From JAIQFL01 sp035295745 (GTDB taxonomy: Bacteria; Acidobacteriota; Terriglobia; Bryobacterales; Bryobacteraceae): a stretch of 64,000 nucleotides of DNA. This document shows positions 17,351 to 26,082 of the stretch, one piece after another. The DNA lies in assembly GCA_035295745.1 (NCBI GenBank), contig DATGIL010000102.1, forward strand, positions 248,001 to 312,000, given 5' to 3'. The notes beneath the pieces were generated by a model. That model was given only the letters and a program-made list of their open reading frames with translations. It was not told the origin of the DNA and did not search any database. How positions within the stretch are numbered: position 1 is the stretch's first letter; each line of letters starts with the position of its first letter. The position numbers were made by a program, and so were the translations under genes.

Positions 17351-19342
17351 ATGTCTTTTGCCAGATCATTTGTCGCAATCCTGTTGTGCTATGCGCTTGC
17401 CGTTCCGGGCTTTGCGCAGACTGCAGGGAGTACGGACTCGCATCACGGTCTTTTTCAGTGGCTGACCAATAACTACGTGACGCATCCCATGGCGGACGTC
17501 AGCTATGAGGACTCGCCCCGGATCGAGAGGTTGATGCGCGCCGGCAGCATCTATCTTTCCCTGCGCGATGCCATCGCGCTGGCACTGGAGAACAATCTCG
17601 ATCTCGAATACGCCCGCTACAATCCGAAGCTCTCGGAAGCCAACCTGAAACGCGTCAGCGCCGGCGCCCTCCTGCGCAACGTGTCGAACAGCATCTCGAG
17701 CGGGCCGTCGTCGGCGTCGCTAGGTGTGCTCGCTCAGTCGTCCACCGGCTCGGGCGGTGTGAGCAGCAGCGGTAGCGGCAGCGGTCAGGGTGGCGTGCTC
17801 AGCGGGCTGCAGGTGCAGTTGCAGGGTTCGGCGGTACCCAACCTCGATCCGGTTTTGTTCCTTCAGGGCCAGATCGTGCATTCCACGCAGATTGAAACGG
17901 CGACGAATATCGCCGGGGTGAACGATCTGGCTTCGCAATACGGCTCGGCCATCTGGGGAATCCAGCAGGGAACGCTTACCGGAACGCAGTTTACCCTGAG
18001 CATGAGCAACACGCTGCACTACACTCAAAACTCGCCGTTTAGCGACTTCAACCCGTTTTCTCAGGCGTCGCTCTCGATCGGCGTGACGCAGAACCTGTTG
18101 CAGGCATTCCGGCCGTCCGTGAACAACCGGTACATTCGCGTGGCCAAAAACAGCTTGCGCATTTCCGATCTCACCTTCAAAAACCAGGTGATGGCGACGG
18201 TGGTGGGCGTGGTCAACCTGTACTGGGATCTGGTATCGGACATCGAGAGTCTGAAAGTGAAACAGTCGACGCTCGATCTGAACACCCGGCAATACAACGA
18301 CAATAAGCGCAAGGCCGACCTGGGTGCGATCGCGCCCATCGACATCATTCAAGCCGAGGCGGAAATGAAGGCGAGCCAGCAGGATGTGACCACCGCCCAG
18401 GCGCAGGTGTTAAACCAGGAAACCATATTGAAGGCCTACCTGACGCGGAGCGGAATGGACAACCTTTCGATCATCGAAGCGCACGTGATCCCGACCGACC
18501 ACTTCGATGTTCCGGCGCAGGAGGCGGTCCGGCCGATTCAGGATCTGTTCACGGAAGCGATGACGAATCGCCCCGATGTGGAACAGAGCCAGATCGGGCT
18601 GGAGAACGCCCGCATCACTACAGTGGGTGTGAAGGATGCGATGTTGCCCCAATTGACGGCGTTCGCAAACACTTCCAACAGCGGCTTGGCCGGCTCCGTA
18701 AACCCGCAGGCGGTGCCGGTGACGGTGAATGGTGTGACTTCCTATGTGACCAGGACAGATCAGAGCGTGAATGGCTATTTTCTCGGTGGATATGGCAGCA
18801 TTCTGAGCCAGGTGTTCTCGCGCAACTTCCCGAACTACAGCGCGGGTGTGAGTCTTACCATGACCTTGCGGAACCGTTCGGCGCAGGCAGACTATATCAC
18901 CGATCAGTTGAACTATCGCCAGCAGCAAATCCAGGACAAGCAGCTCCACAACAACATCAAGCAGAACGTAATCAATGCGCGCACGTCGCTTTCGCAGGCA
19001 CGGGCCGCGTGGGAGACGGCTGTGGTGGCGCGCAAACTGCAGGAGCAGGTGCTCGCAGGCACGCGCCGCAAGTACGAACTGGGTACGGCCACCATTCTCG
19101 ATGTAGTGATCTCGCAGCGCGACACCACCACCCGCGAGTTGAGCGAAGTGGATTCGCTCAATCAGTATGTTCACGCGAGAACCAACCTGCAGAACGTGCT
19201 GGGCACGGTGTTGCAGGACTACGAAGTCAATATCGACGACGCCAAGAGCGGTAATGTCGGGCGTCCCCCAGACCTGATCCCTGCGGCCGCACCCGGCGGC
19301 GCCGCAGCCCTTCCCCCGGTCTCGATGGGCGTGAAAAAGTAG
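17351..19342 (+). CDS. TolC-family outer-membrane efflux protein
   Basis: Outer-membrane channel protein of 663 residues with a signal peptide (MSFARSFVAILLCYALAVPGFAQ). It has two OEP repeats: SLRDAIALALENNLDLEYA with the first long coiled coil, and a second set ending in GTATILDVVISQRDTT and VHARTNLQNVLG. A Gly/Ser-rich insert (about residues 125-155) and a long N-terminal extension make it longer than E. coli TolC (about 470). No adaptor or pump gene is adjacent, so its partner is encoded elsewhere. A CATAAT -10-like site lies at 17321-17326. A hairpin terminator follows. Confidence 0.92.
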   Translation: MSFARSFVAILLCYALAVPGFAQTAGSTDSHHGLFQWLTNNYVTHPMADVSYEDSPRIERLMRAGSIYLSLRDAIALALENNLDLEYARYNPKLSEANLKRVSAGALLRNVSNSISSGPSSASLGVLAQSSTGSGGVSSSGSGSGQGGVLSGLQVQLQGSAVPNLDPVLFLQGQIVHSTQIETATNIAGVNDLASQYGSAIWGIQQGTLTGTQFTLSMSNTLHYTQNSPFSDFNPFSQASLSIGVTQNLLQAFRPSVNNRYIRVAKNSLRISDLTFKNQVMATVVGVVNLYWDLVSDIESLKVKQSTLDLNTRQYNDNKRKADLGAIAPIDIIQAEAEMKASQQDVTTAQAQVLNQETILKAYLTRSGMDNLSIIEAHVIPTDHFDVPAQEAVRPIQDLFTEAMTNRPDVEQSQIGLENARITTVGVKDAMLPQLTAFANTSNSGLAGSVNPQAVPVTVNGVTSYVTRTDQSVNGYFLGGYGSILSQVFSRNFPNYSAGVSLTMTLRNRSAQADYITDQLNYRQQQIQDKQLHNNIKQNVINARTSLSQARAAWETAVVARKLQEQVLAGTRRKYELGTATILDVVISQRDTTTRELSEVDSLNQYVHARTNLQNVLGTVLQDYEVNIDDAKSGNVGRPPDLIPAAAPGGAAALPPVSMGVKK

Positions 19343-19364
19343 CCTGGCGGGCAATGCTTTGACG

Positions 19365-19397
19365 AGGGCCGCCGCGACTATGGGCGGCCCTTGTTAT
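19365..19397 (+). terminator. Rho-independent terminator after TolC-like gene
   Basis: Arms AGGGCCGCC (19365-19373) and GGCGGCCCT (19383-19391) pair perfectly over a nine-base loop and are followed by TTGTTAT. It ends eight bases before the TTG start of the DUF1015 gene. Confidence 0.7.
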
Positions 19398-19405
19398 CCT
19401 GAGGT

Positions 19406-20635
19406 TTGGCTCAAATCTACCCTTTCCACGCTCTCCGCTACAGCGAACAAGCTGGCCTTCTGGGCAACCTCGTCACCCAGCCGTACGACAAGATTTCGCC
19501 TGCAATGCGGGCCCGCTATCTCTCGCTAAGCCCTTACAACCTGGTGCGCATCATTCTGGGGGAACGCAGCCTCGCGGACTCCGACACCGACAACGTCTAC
19601 ACTCGCGCGGCGCGCCACCTGAAGGATTGGACTGCGTCCGGCATCCTGGTGCGCGATCCGGAACCCGCCATCTTTGCCTACTTCCAGGAATTCACCGTTC
19701 CGGATAGCGAAGAGCGCCTGGTGCGCAAAGGCTTCATCGCCCTTGGCCGCGTGGAGGACTATTCCGCGAATGTGGTCTATCGCCACGAGCAGACGCTCTC
19801 CGGTCCGAAGAAGGACCGGTTCGACCTGCTACGCCACACGCACGCACATTTCGGGCAGTTGTTCATGCTGTATCCGGACCGCGAGGGCACCAGCGATGGC
19901 ATACTCGACCAGGCGGCTGCCGGCGCGCCGCTGGCGGAGGTCACCGACGAGTACGGCGGGGTCCATCGCCTCTGGAAGATTGTGGATGCGGCGCCGATGC
20001 AAGCACTGATGGCCGACAAGAAACTGCTGATCGCCGACGGCCATCATCGTTACGAGACGGCCCTTGCCTTCCGTAATGAGAACCCAGGCCTGCCGGGAGC
20101 CGATCGCGTAATGATGACATTCGTCAACATGTACTCGCCGGGGCTGAAGATTCTCGCGACCCATCGCCTGGTAAGCGGCATCGCCGCGGAGGGTTTGCCT
20201 CAGGGCTTTGTGAAAAACGCCTCGAGCCTCTTCGCCGTGGAAGAGATCGACTCGGCGGAGCGGTTGAAGCGGGACTGGGAAGTCCCCGCGGATCGTACTG
20301 TCATCGGCGCGGCGATTGGGAATCGGCTATTCCGTCTGGAGGATCGTGAGGCGCGCGGAGAACTGGACGTGCGCGTCCTGCACGAGCGTCTGCTGGGCAA
20401 GGTGCTCGGGATCGGCGAGGAAGCGGTACGGGACGAGAAGCACTTGCGCTACGTTCGAGGGCTGGACGCGGCTATCGAAGAGGCTCGCAGTGGCTCGGCG
20501 CAGATCGCATTTCTGCTGAAGCCGACTTCGATTCAGCAGGTAGCGGACACCTCGTTCGGCGGCGGCGTGATGCCGCAAAAGTCCACGGATTTCTATCCGA
20601 AGCTGCTTTCGGGACTCACGATCTATAAGCTGTAG
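19406..20635 (+). CDS. DUF1015-family protein
   Basis: Cytoplasmic protein of 409 residues belonging to DUF1015. It opens with IYPFHALRYSEQ and LVTQPYDKISP, and carries the conserved block LLIADGHHRYETAL and the C-terminal GGVMPQKSTDFYPKLLSGL. The family is widespread and conserved, with a histidine/aspartate-rich probable active site (DGHHRYE), but its reaction is not established. The start is TTG at 19406 with TGAGG upstream. It sits alone between a terminator and a double-hairpin repeat. Confidence 0.9.
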   Translation: MAQIYPFHALRYSEQAGLLGNLVTQPYDKISPAMRARYLSLSPYNLVRIILGERSLADSDTDNVYTRAARHLKDWTASGILVRDPEPAIFAYFQEFTVPDSEERLVRKGFIALGRVEDYSANVVYRHEQTLSGPKKDRFDLLRHTHAHFGQLFMLYPDREGTSDGILDQAAAGAPLAEVTDEYGGVHRLWKIVDAAPMQALMADKKLLIADGHHRYETALAFRNENPGLPGADRVMMTFVNMYSPGLKILATHRLVSGIAAEGLPQGFVKNASSLFAVEEIDSAERLKRDWEVPADRTVIGAAIGNRLFRLEDREARGELDVRVLHERLLGKVLGIGEEAVRDEKHLRYVRGLDAAIEEARSGSAQIAFLLKPTSIQQVADTSFGGGVMPQKSTDFYPKLLSGLTIYKL

Positions 20636-20691
20636 CAGGCAGGCTGCGTCGGTTGTGACGACTGCCCGGGCAGTCAGGCCGGCTGGACGCC

Positions 20692-20744
20692 TAAAAAGCG
20701 TCGACAAAGTGTCGACGCGGCAAACAGAAGTGTTTGAGCCACGG
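20692..20744 (-). repeat. Double-hairpin intergenic repeat, copy 2
   Basis: Minus-strand copy: GTGGC, a weakened first stem around CAAACACTTCTGTTTG, then the stem GCGTCGACA-AAG/CTT-TGTCGACGC and a T-run. Compared with copy 1 the second stem has changed on both arms (CTCGAC/GTCGAG to GTCGAC/GTCGAC), keeping pairing. Confidence 0.8.
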
Positions 20745-20838
20745 ATCGCGGATTATTTTGCGGAATTGACCCGTCCCCTCGGCCTGCCCCATCGCGATGA
20801 AGTCCGGGAACCCCGCAACATTGGGATAGAATCGCTGA

Positions 20839-21330
20839 ATGCTCCCGGCAGATCTTGCCCGACTATGGGAAGAACACACCAGCCATGAATTCTCGACGCG
20901 GGATACAGAATTGACGCTGGCCACGATGACGGAAGATGCCTATGTCAATCATGTTCCAGTGCTGACGGGTGGCGTGGGGAAAGAAGCCTTGCGCATCTTC
21001 TACTCCGTCGATTTCATTCCGTCAATGCCTCCCGATACGAAGCTCACGCCGATTTCACGGACGGTGGGAGACGAACAGCTTGTCGACGAAATGATCTTTT
21101 CGTTCACGCATACTCAGGAGATGCCATGGATGCTACCAGGAATTCCGCCTACCAATCGCCATGTAGAAGTGGCGCTGGTCGCAATTGTGCGCTTCCGCGA
21201 GGGCAAGCTTGCCCATGAGCATATTTATTGGGATCAGGCTTCCGTGCTGAAGCAGATTGGACTGCTCCCAGACCTCGGGCTTCCGGTTTTTGGAGTGGAA
21301 TCCGCCGACAAGGTGCGGGGCGGAAGGTAA
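20839..21330 (+). CDS. SnoaL/NTF2-like ester cyclase-type protein
   Basis: Protein of 163 residues with the NTF2-like (SnoaL) fold. It opens with an N-terminal helix (LARLWEEHTSHEFSTRD) and continues with LATMTEDAYVNHVPVLTGG, RTVGDEQLVDEMIFSFTH, and a final VALVAIVRFREGKLAHEHIY. These cone-shaped proteins bind small hydrophobic ligands or catalyse cyclisation/hydrolysis; the residue pattern HVPV and HEHIYWDQ is conserved in a broad uncharacterised group. No operon partner. Confidence 0.8.
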   Translation: MLPADLARLWEEHTSHEFSTRDTELTLATMTEDAYVNHVPVLTGGVGKEALRIFYSVDFIPSMPPDTKLTPISRTVGDEQLVDEMIFSFTHTQEMPWMLPGIPPTNRHVEVALVAIVRFREGKLAHEHIYWDQASVLKQIGLLPDLGLPVFGVESADKVRGGR

Positions 21331-21427
21331 CAGACCGGCGAATCTGCACCGCGGATCCGCAATGGGCAAGCGCGATCGGCAACGACCAACGCCCAGGTTC
21401 GCGAGATCATTGGAAAAAGGAGCGAGA

Positions 21428-22891
21428 TTACTGCTCGGGCTTGGTCACGGCCGCTCTATCGCCCGACTTTTGGCCTGGTTTCTGATCCTTCGCGTCCGAA
21501 TCGTTTTCGGGGTGCTTGGCCTTTTTGTGGAAGATCTTGCCAAACACTCGCACCACGACGTTATGCTTCTTCGGTTCGGGGCCCACCGCCTCGGGTTTGG
21601 AGGTCTGCGGCGAACTTGCCGCAGCTTCCACAGCGGCAGGTGCCGCCGGAGCTGCACTCACGACCGGCTTCGCTACTGGAGCAGGCGCGGGCGGGTTCAG
21701 TTCGCCTTGCTGGCCGATCACGTACCGGCCCTCCACATTGGCGAACGATGGTGAAACGGACTTGGTGCGCCCTGTCCTGGCCGTCGATCCGCCCGGCGCC
21801 TTTTTCGACCGCGCCTGCATGTTCCCCGAAGACGCACCCGGGGCGGTCGCTGATGCACCTCGGCCGCCAGTCGGCTTAGCGATTCCAGGCCCGTTCGCCT
21901 CCTCGGGGACCGCCTCGACCGTCGCCGGCGTTGCGGCAGTGTTCTGGCGCGAGTTCCAATATCCGCCGGCCATGAAGGCGCCCCAGATCCCAAGCCCGAC
22001 AATCGCCGCCGCTGCCGCGTACAGCCACGGAAATCCGCCCCGTTGCTCGGCGCCGCGCGGCCGCACGATGGTTTGAATTGGCGCTGCCGCTTCTAATGAA
22101 GCCCGAAAGGCTGCCGCGCCGGGAAAGCGCCTCGATGGCGCCTTCTCCATAGCTTTCAGGATCACCGCGCTCAAACTCGCGCCGATTTCGCGATCCAGTT
22201 GCACCGGCGGCGTTGGCTCCTTTTCCAGATGCGCGCGCACCACTGCAAATGCGTTGGTTCCGGGGAATGGCAGTCGTCCCGTCGCGACTTCGTACAGCAC
22301 TACGCCGGTCGAATACACGTCGGTGCGCGCATCCACGATGCCCTTGCCATCGACCTGTTCCGGCGCGATATACCATGGCGTGCCCAGCGACTCCTCCGAC
22401 CCTGTGATTCTGCCGCAGTTCACCACGTGTGCCAACCCGAAATCCGTGATTTTGACCCTTCCCTCGGGAGTGATCATGATGTTTTCCGGCTTGATGTCAC
22501 GGTGAATCACTCCGGCTTGCTCGGCGAAGTCCAGCCCCGCGAGGGTATCCATGATGTACTGCAGTCCTGTGGCACGCGGCAATCTGCCTCGGTCCAATAC
22601 GGTGCGCAGCGATTCGCCCGTGACACGCTCCATCGCCAGAACGAGACCGCACGGGGCGCGAAAGGCCTGATACACTCCCGCGATATTGGGATGCTGCATC
22701 TTGGCCTGGACCTGAATCTCCCGCAGAAAACGACCTTCGTCCACCAGGCCAGCGGTATCCAGCATCACCTTCAGCGCGTGGATTTGCCTGGTGATGACGT
22801 GCTCGGCCTCGAACACGATTCCATAAGTGCCTCTCCCAATCCGTGACAGGATCCGGTAGTCACCGATCTGTGTGCCAACGTCCAGGGTCAT
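21428..22891 (-). CDS. Membrane-anchored Hanks-type Ser/Thr protein kinase
   Basis: PknB-like kinase of 487 residues. The catalytic domain (about 12-270) has the glycine loop GRGTYG, lysine K41, HRDIKPEN (D132) and DFGLAH (D150). A truncated APE-type segment reads GTPWYIAPEQ, so the kinase should be active. A membrane segment follows (about residues 280-300, WLYAAAAAIVGLGIWGAFMAG). The 180-residue extracytoplasmic tail is Pro/Ala/Ser-rich and ends in Lys-rich KKHNVVVRVFGKIFHKKAKH. No PASTA or other sensor fold was seen. A nine-base inverted repeat lies just upstream. Confidence 0.93.
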   Translation of the reverse strand: MTLDVGTQIGDYRILSRIGRGTYGIVFEAEHVITRQIHALKVMLDTAGLVDEGRFLREIQVQAKMQHPNIAGVYQAFRAPCGLVLAMERVTGESLRTVLDRGRLPRATGLQYIMDTLAGLDFAEQAGVIHRDIKPENIMITPEGRVKITDFGLAHVVNCGRITGSEESLGTPWYIAPEQVDGKGIVDARTDVYSTGVVLYEVATGRLPFPGTNAFAVVRAHLEKEPTPPVQLDREIGASLSAVILKAMEKAPSRRFPGAAAFRASLEAAAPIQTIVRPRGAEQRGGFPWLYAAAAAIVGLGIWGAFMAGGYWNSRQNTAATPATVEAVPEEANGPGIAKPTGGRGASATAPGASSGNMQARSKKAPGGSTARTGRTKSVSPSFANVEGRYVIGQQGELNPPAPAPVAKPVVSAAPAAPAAVEAAASSPQTSKPEAVGPEPKKHNVVVRVFGKIFHKKAKHPENDSDAKDQKPGQKSGDRAAVTKPEQ

Positions 22892-22905
22892 AGCGAAGAT
22901 TCAGT

Positions 22906-22935
22906 CTAATGGTTGCGCGGGTGCCGAACCATTAG
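22906..22935. promoter_or_regulatory. Perfect inverted repeat upstream of Ser/Thr kinase gene
   Basis: Arms CTAATGGTT (22906-22914) and AACCATTAG (22927-22935) pair over a twelve-base spacer, 15 bases upstream of the kinase ATG. This suits a regulator operator or a 5'-leader hairpin. The remainder of the 22892-23212 stretch holds no recognised gene. Confidence 0.45.
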
Positions 22936-23212
22936 CCTTAGGTTAGTGGGTAGCCGACAACTGTCCCGTTAGTACCTGTTGTGGATTCCGCCGGTTCACA
23001 TCATTCGACTGTTAATGAACCATGACAGCCTGCTTTCCGCGGCGGCGAAGCTTTGGGGGACTGATACGGATGGTCCCCTAACTGCCCGATGTCGGATAGT
23101 GGTGAAATCAATGGAGTAATATCGCGATGTGGTGTTCTGGGGCTTCGCCCCCGGCGGTGAGGAGCCACGTCGCGATTTCCTGAAGGTAGCCGGCTCAGAC
23201 CAGATCGTTCCG

Positions 23213-23246
23213 TTGACTTCGACTGTACTACCTGTAATAATACAGC
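23213..23246 (+). promoter_or_regulatory. Promoter and probable GntR operator, leaderless start
   Basis: A -35 TTGACT (23213-23218) is followed 17 bases later by a -10 AATAAT (23236-23241), which places transcription start at about 23248, the GTG start codon itself. No Shine-Dalgarno is present. The imperfect dyad CTGTACTA (23223-23230) / TAATACAG (23238-23245) overlaps the -10, so binding by the encoded GntR repressor would block the promoter (inference). Confidence 0.7.
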
Positions 23247-23247
23247 C

Positions 23248-23670
23248 GTGATTCCTTTCCGGGTCGACTTCCGGCCGGGCGCCTCTCTCTACGAACAAGT
23301 CGTCTATGCCGCCAAGAAAGCCCTGGTCTCCGGACAGTTGCGTCCTGGCGATCCATTCCCTTCCGTCCGGACTCTCAGCGCGGAGCTGAAGATCAATCCC
23401 AATACCGCCCATAAAGTAATCACTCATCTCTTGAATGAAGGACTGCTCGAAGTCATGCCCGGAACCGGAACCGTCGTCGCCCAACTGCCCGCTTCCACCG
23501 CTGCCGAACGATCCAGCCTGCTCCAGAACGAAGTGGAACAACTTGTGGTCGAAGCCAAAAAGCTCGGCATGTCCTTGAGCCAGGTCACGGCCGCGCTCGC
23601 GAAACACTGGGAGCGGCTGGACGCCCAGGACGGGACGCTCACGTCCGAGAAAGGAGGCCGAAAAAAATGA
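23248..23670 (+). CDS. GntR-family (YtrA-type) transcriptional regulator
   Basis: Repressor of 140 residues. An N-terminal winged helix-turn-helix (about 10-78) contains SLYEQVVYAAKKALVSGQLR, PGDPFPSVRTLSAELKINPN and TAHKVITHLLNEGLLEV. A short C-terminal helical dimerisation tail follows, instead of a large effector domain, which is the YtrA subfamily layout usually linked to ABC transporter operons. Here it directly precedes one, with an ATGA overlap to the ATPase gene. Likely autoregulates through the dyad at 23223-23245. Confidence 0.92.
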   Translation: MIPFRVDFRPGASLYEQVVYAAKKALVSGQLRPGDPFPSVRTLSAELKINPNTAHKVITHLLNEGLLEVMPGTGTVVAQLPASTAAERSSLLQNEVEQLVVEAKKLGMSLSQVTAALAKHWERLDAQDGTLTSEKGGRKK

Positions 23671-24566
23671 GTTGCGCGATTCGCACCTACGCGCTCAGCA
23701 AGAAATTCCGCCGTACGGCGGTGCTCGACGGCCTGTACATGGACGTGCCTCACGGCAGTATCTACGGCCTCGTCGGGGCAAATGGCGCCGGCAAGACCAC
23801 GACCATCAAGATCCTCATGAACATTCACGAACCGACCGGCGGCCGGTCTGAAGTGCTCGACGTCAATTCCCGCCATCTGGCGCCCCGCGAACTCGCCCAG
23901 ATCGGCTACGTCTCCGAGAATCAGGAGGTGCCCGAGTGGATGACGGTGGGGTACTTTCTCCAATACCTGAGCGGCTTCTATCCCACCTGGGATCGCGCTC
24001 TGGCAAGCGAGCTTGTCCGCCAATTTCAACTGCCGCTCGATCGCAAGCTGCGCCACCTGTCGCACGGCATGCGCATGAAGGCGGCGCTCGCGTCCTCTCT
24101 GGCCTACCGTCCGAAACTCATGGTGCTCGACGAGCCCTTCACGGGGCTCGATGCCCTGGTGCGCGACGAATTGATCGAAGGCTTTCTGCCGCGCGCGGAA
24201 AACACCACCATCTTTATCTCCTCGCACGATCTCACCGAGATCGAAAGCTTCGCCAGCCATATCGGCTATCTGGACCGCGGCCGGCTGCAATTCTCCGAAG
24301 AACTCGAGACCTTGAGCGCCCGCTTTCGCGAGATCGTCCTCACGTTCCGCGCCGCCCCGCCCACCCCAGCGGAGTGGCCCGCCTCGTGGCTGAAGCCCGA
24401 AACTTCGGCGTCGATCGTTCGTTTCGTCGAGACGCGCTTCGACGCCGGGCGTACCGCCGCCGACGCCCGCCGCGTCTTCCCCGACCACCTTGATATGGCC
24501 GCGACGCCGATGCCGCTGCGATCCATCTTCGTGACTCTGGCCAAGGCTAGCCGGGCGGAAGCCTGA
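23667..24566 (+). CDS. ABC transporter ATP-binding protein
   Basis: ATPase of 299 residues. Walker A is GANGAGKTT (37-45), the signature is degenerate (LSHGMRMKAALASSLA), Walker B is LMVLDEPFTGLD, and the switch is SSHD. The C-terminal 70 residues resemble the extension of YtrB/CcmA-type exporters. It pairs with the two membrane proteins encoded downstream and is controlled by the GntR gene it overlaps by four bases. Substrate unknown; such YtrA-regulated exporters respond to cell-wall-active stress in other bacteria (inference). Confidence 0.93.
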   Translation: MSCAIRTYALSKKFRRTAVLDGLYMDVPHGSIYGLVGANGAGKTTTIKILMNIHEPTGGRSEVLDVNSRHLAPRELAQIGYVSENQEVPEWMTVGYFLQYLSGFYPTWDRALASELVRQFQLPLDRKLRHLSHGMRMKAALASSLAYRPKLMVLDEPFTGLDALVRDELIEGFLPRAENTTIFISSHDLTEIESFASHIGYLDRGRLQFSEELETLSARFREIVLTFRAAPPTPAEWPASWLKPETSASIVRFVETRFDAGRTAADARRVFPDHLDMAATPMPLRSIFVTLAKASRAEA

Positions 24567-24577
24567 GAGGCAAACCG

Positions 24578-26074
24578 ATGCGTGAGGCCCTTCAAATCCT
24601 GCAAAAGGACGTCCGCCATTTATGGCCGCGGAGCATCCCTCTGCTGGTGTTCACGGTGGCGCTCGGCGGGTTGCTGGGCTGGTTCGAGTGGAACCCGATC
24701 GGTCAGATGGTACGCAGCATCTGGCTGATCTCGGCGGCATTTCTCGCGGTCTCCGTAGTTCAGCAGGAGAGCTTGCCCGGCAACCAGCAATACTGGCTGA
24801 CTCGCCCCATTTCCCGCGGCGGCCTGCTGCTCGGCAAAGCGCTGTTCCTCGCGCTCTTCACCGGAGTCCCCGTGCTGGTGATGGAGGCTCTCTCACTCCG
24901 CATGCATGGTTTATCGGTTTGGCGGCACGTACCACTCATCATCGCCAGTTCGCTTCTCTTTGCCGGTGGAGTGTGCTTGTTCGCCGCGGCACTCGCATCT
25001 GTGACCGCGAACCTGTTGGAGTTTCTTTGGGGATTTCTCGCCGCGAGCGGCTCCGTGATTGTCGGATTCGTGCTCGCCGGCCGTCAAGACAACGTCGTCG
25101 ATTGGAGCAATCTCGCGTGGGTTCGCGGCTTCGCGTTGGGCGGCGCCATCCTGATCGCTTCGGCCGTGGTCCTCTGGCTGCAATATTCGCGGCGCAGGAC
25201 TGCGCTTTCGCGTTGCGTACTGGGCGCCGCCCTACTCCTCGCGGCGGCCGGTCCATTCCTTGGCTCCTGGCATAGCGCATGGTCCTTGCAGGCGAAGTTC
25301 TCGAAGCAGCAGATGGATTCCTCGGTCGCGCATGTGACGTTCGACAGTTCCCATCGGACTCCCCCAGGATTCGCCGATACCGTCTACACACCAGACGCGG
25401 ACCATGCCGGGATCAACCTGCCCGTTCAACTCGCCGGAGTGCCTCCGGGCACTCAGTTGGTGGGAGAGGCCATTACGACGCGGATCTCGGGGCCGGACGG
25501 CAGATCGTGGGCATCGTCGTGGACGCGAAAAGGCGGCCTCTATCGCACCACCTCTCTCGACGACCCGATGCTGATTCCGGGCGACGGAAATTATTGGGAG
25601 TTCGTCAATGTGGACCGCGCCTTCTACGAGTCCGTCAAAAACTCGCCTGTCGACGTACATACCACGGTCGCGATAACGCTTCTGGGGGAGCGCAAGTCCG
25701 CCGTGCTGGCCACTCGCGAGAGCAACCAGTATCATTCGGACGACGGGATTTGCCGCGTCGATCCAGGCCCATTCGCGAAACTGCTGGTCACCTGCGCATG
25801 GGTGGGACGGGCGCCGGGGCGCAGCTATGTCACCGCGATCTCCCTGCGCAACGGGCAGAAGTTCGCCAGTCTGATCTCCACTGGATCCGGCAGCCCGCTG
25901 CCCTGGTATGGATCCGCGTGGTGGTCCGATATGACGCTCTTCACGCCTCCTCCGGCCACCCACGAAATGGACCTGGAGACCTGGCAAGCAGTCGCCCGCT
26001 TCGATCGTGAACTCGATGTTCCGCAGGTCCGCCTCGCCGGCTATGTGGCCCGCCGGATTACGGACACGCCGTGA
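24578..26074 (+). CDS. ABC transporter permease-like membrane protein A
   Basis: Membrane protein of 498 residues. It begins MREALQILQKDVRHLWPRS, shows six hydrophobic segments in the first 220 residues, then an extracytoplasmic beta-rich domain of about 270 residues. The N-terminal pattern ILxKDVRHLWP is shared with the next gene, so the two are tandem paralogues. The internal QQESLPGNQQYWLTRPISR block is also shared (EEKLPGDRQFWVTRP in the partner). Likely one half of an ABC-2-type channel with the preceding ATPase. The large outer domain is unusual for ABC-2 permeases. Confidence 0.8.
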   Translation: MREALQILQKDVRHLWPRSIPLLVFTVALGGLLGWFEWNPIGQMVRSIWLISAAFLAVSVVQQESLPGNQQYWLTRPISRGGLLLGKALFLALFTGVPVLVMEALSLRMHGLSVWRHVPLIIASSLLFAGGVCLFAAALASVTANLLEFLWGFLAASGSVIVGFVLAGRQDNVVDWSNLAWVRGFALGGAILIASAVVLWLQYSRRRTALSRCVLGAALLLAAAGPFLGSWHSAWSLQAKFSKQQMDSSVAHVTFDSSHRTPPGFADTVYTPDADHAGINLPVQLAGVPPGTQLVGEAITTRISGPDGRSWASSWTRKGGLYRTTSLDDPMLIPGDGNYWEFVNVDRAFYESVKNSPVDVHTTVAITLLGERKSAVLATRESNQYHSDDGICRVDPGPFAKLLVTCAWVGRAPGRSYVTAISLRNGQKFASLISTGSGSPLPWYGSAWWSDMTLFTPPPATHEMDLETWQAVARFDRELDVPQVRLAGYVARRITDTP

Positions 26075-26082
26075 GGACACCC

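Noticed and set aside
23134..23152. GGGGC-TTC-GCCCC hairpin as terminator
   Set aside because: No T-run follows and no gene ends just before it.
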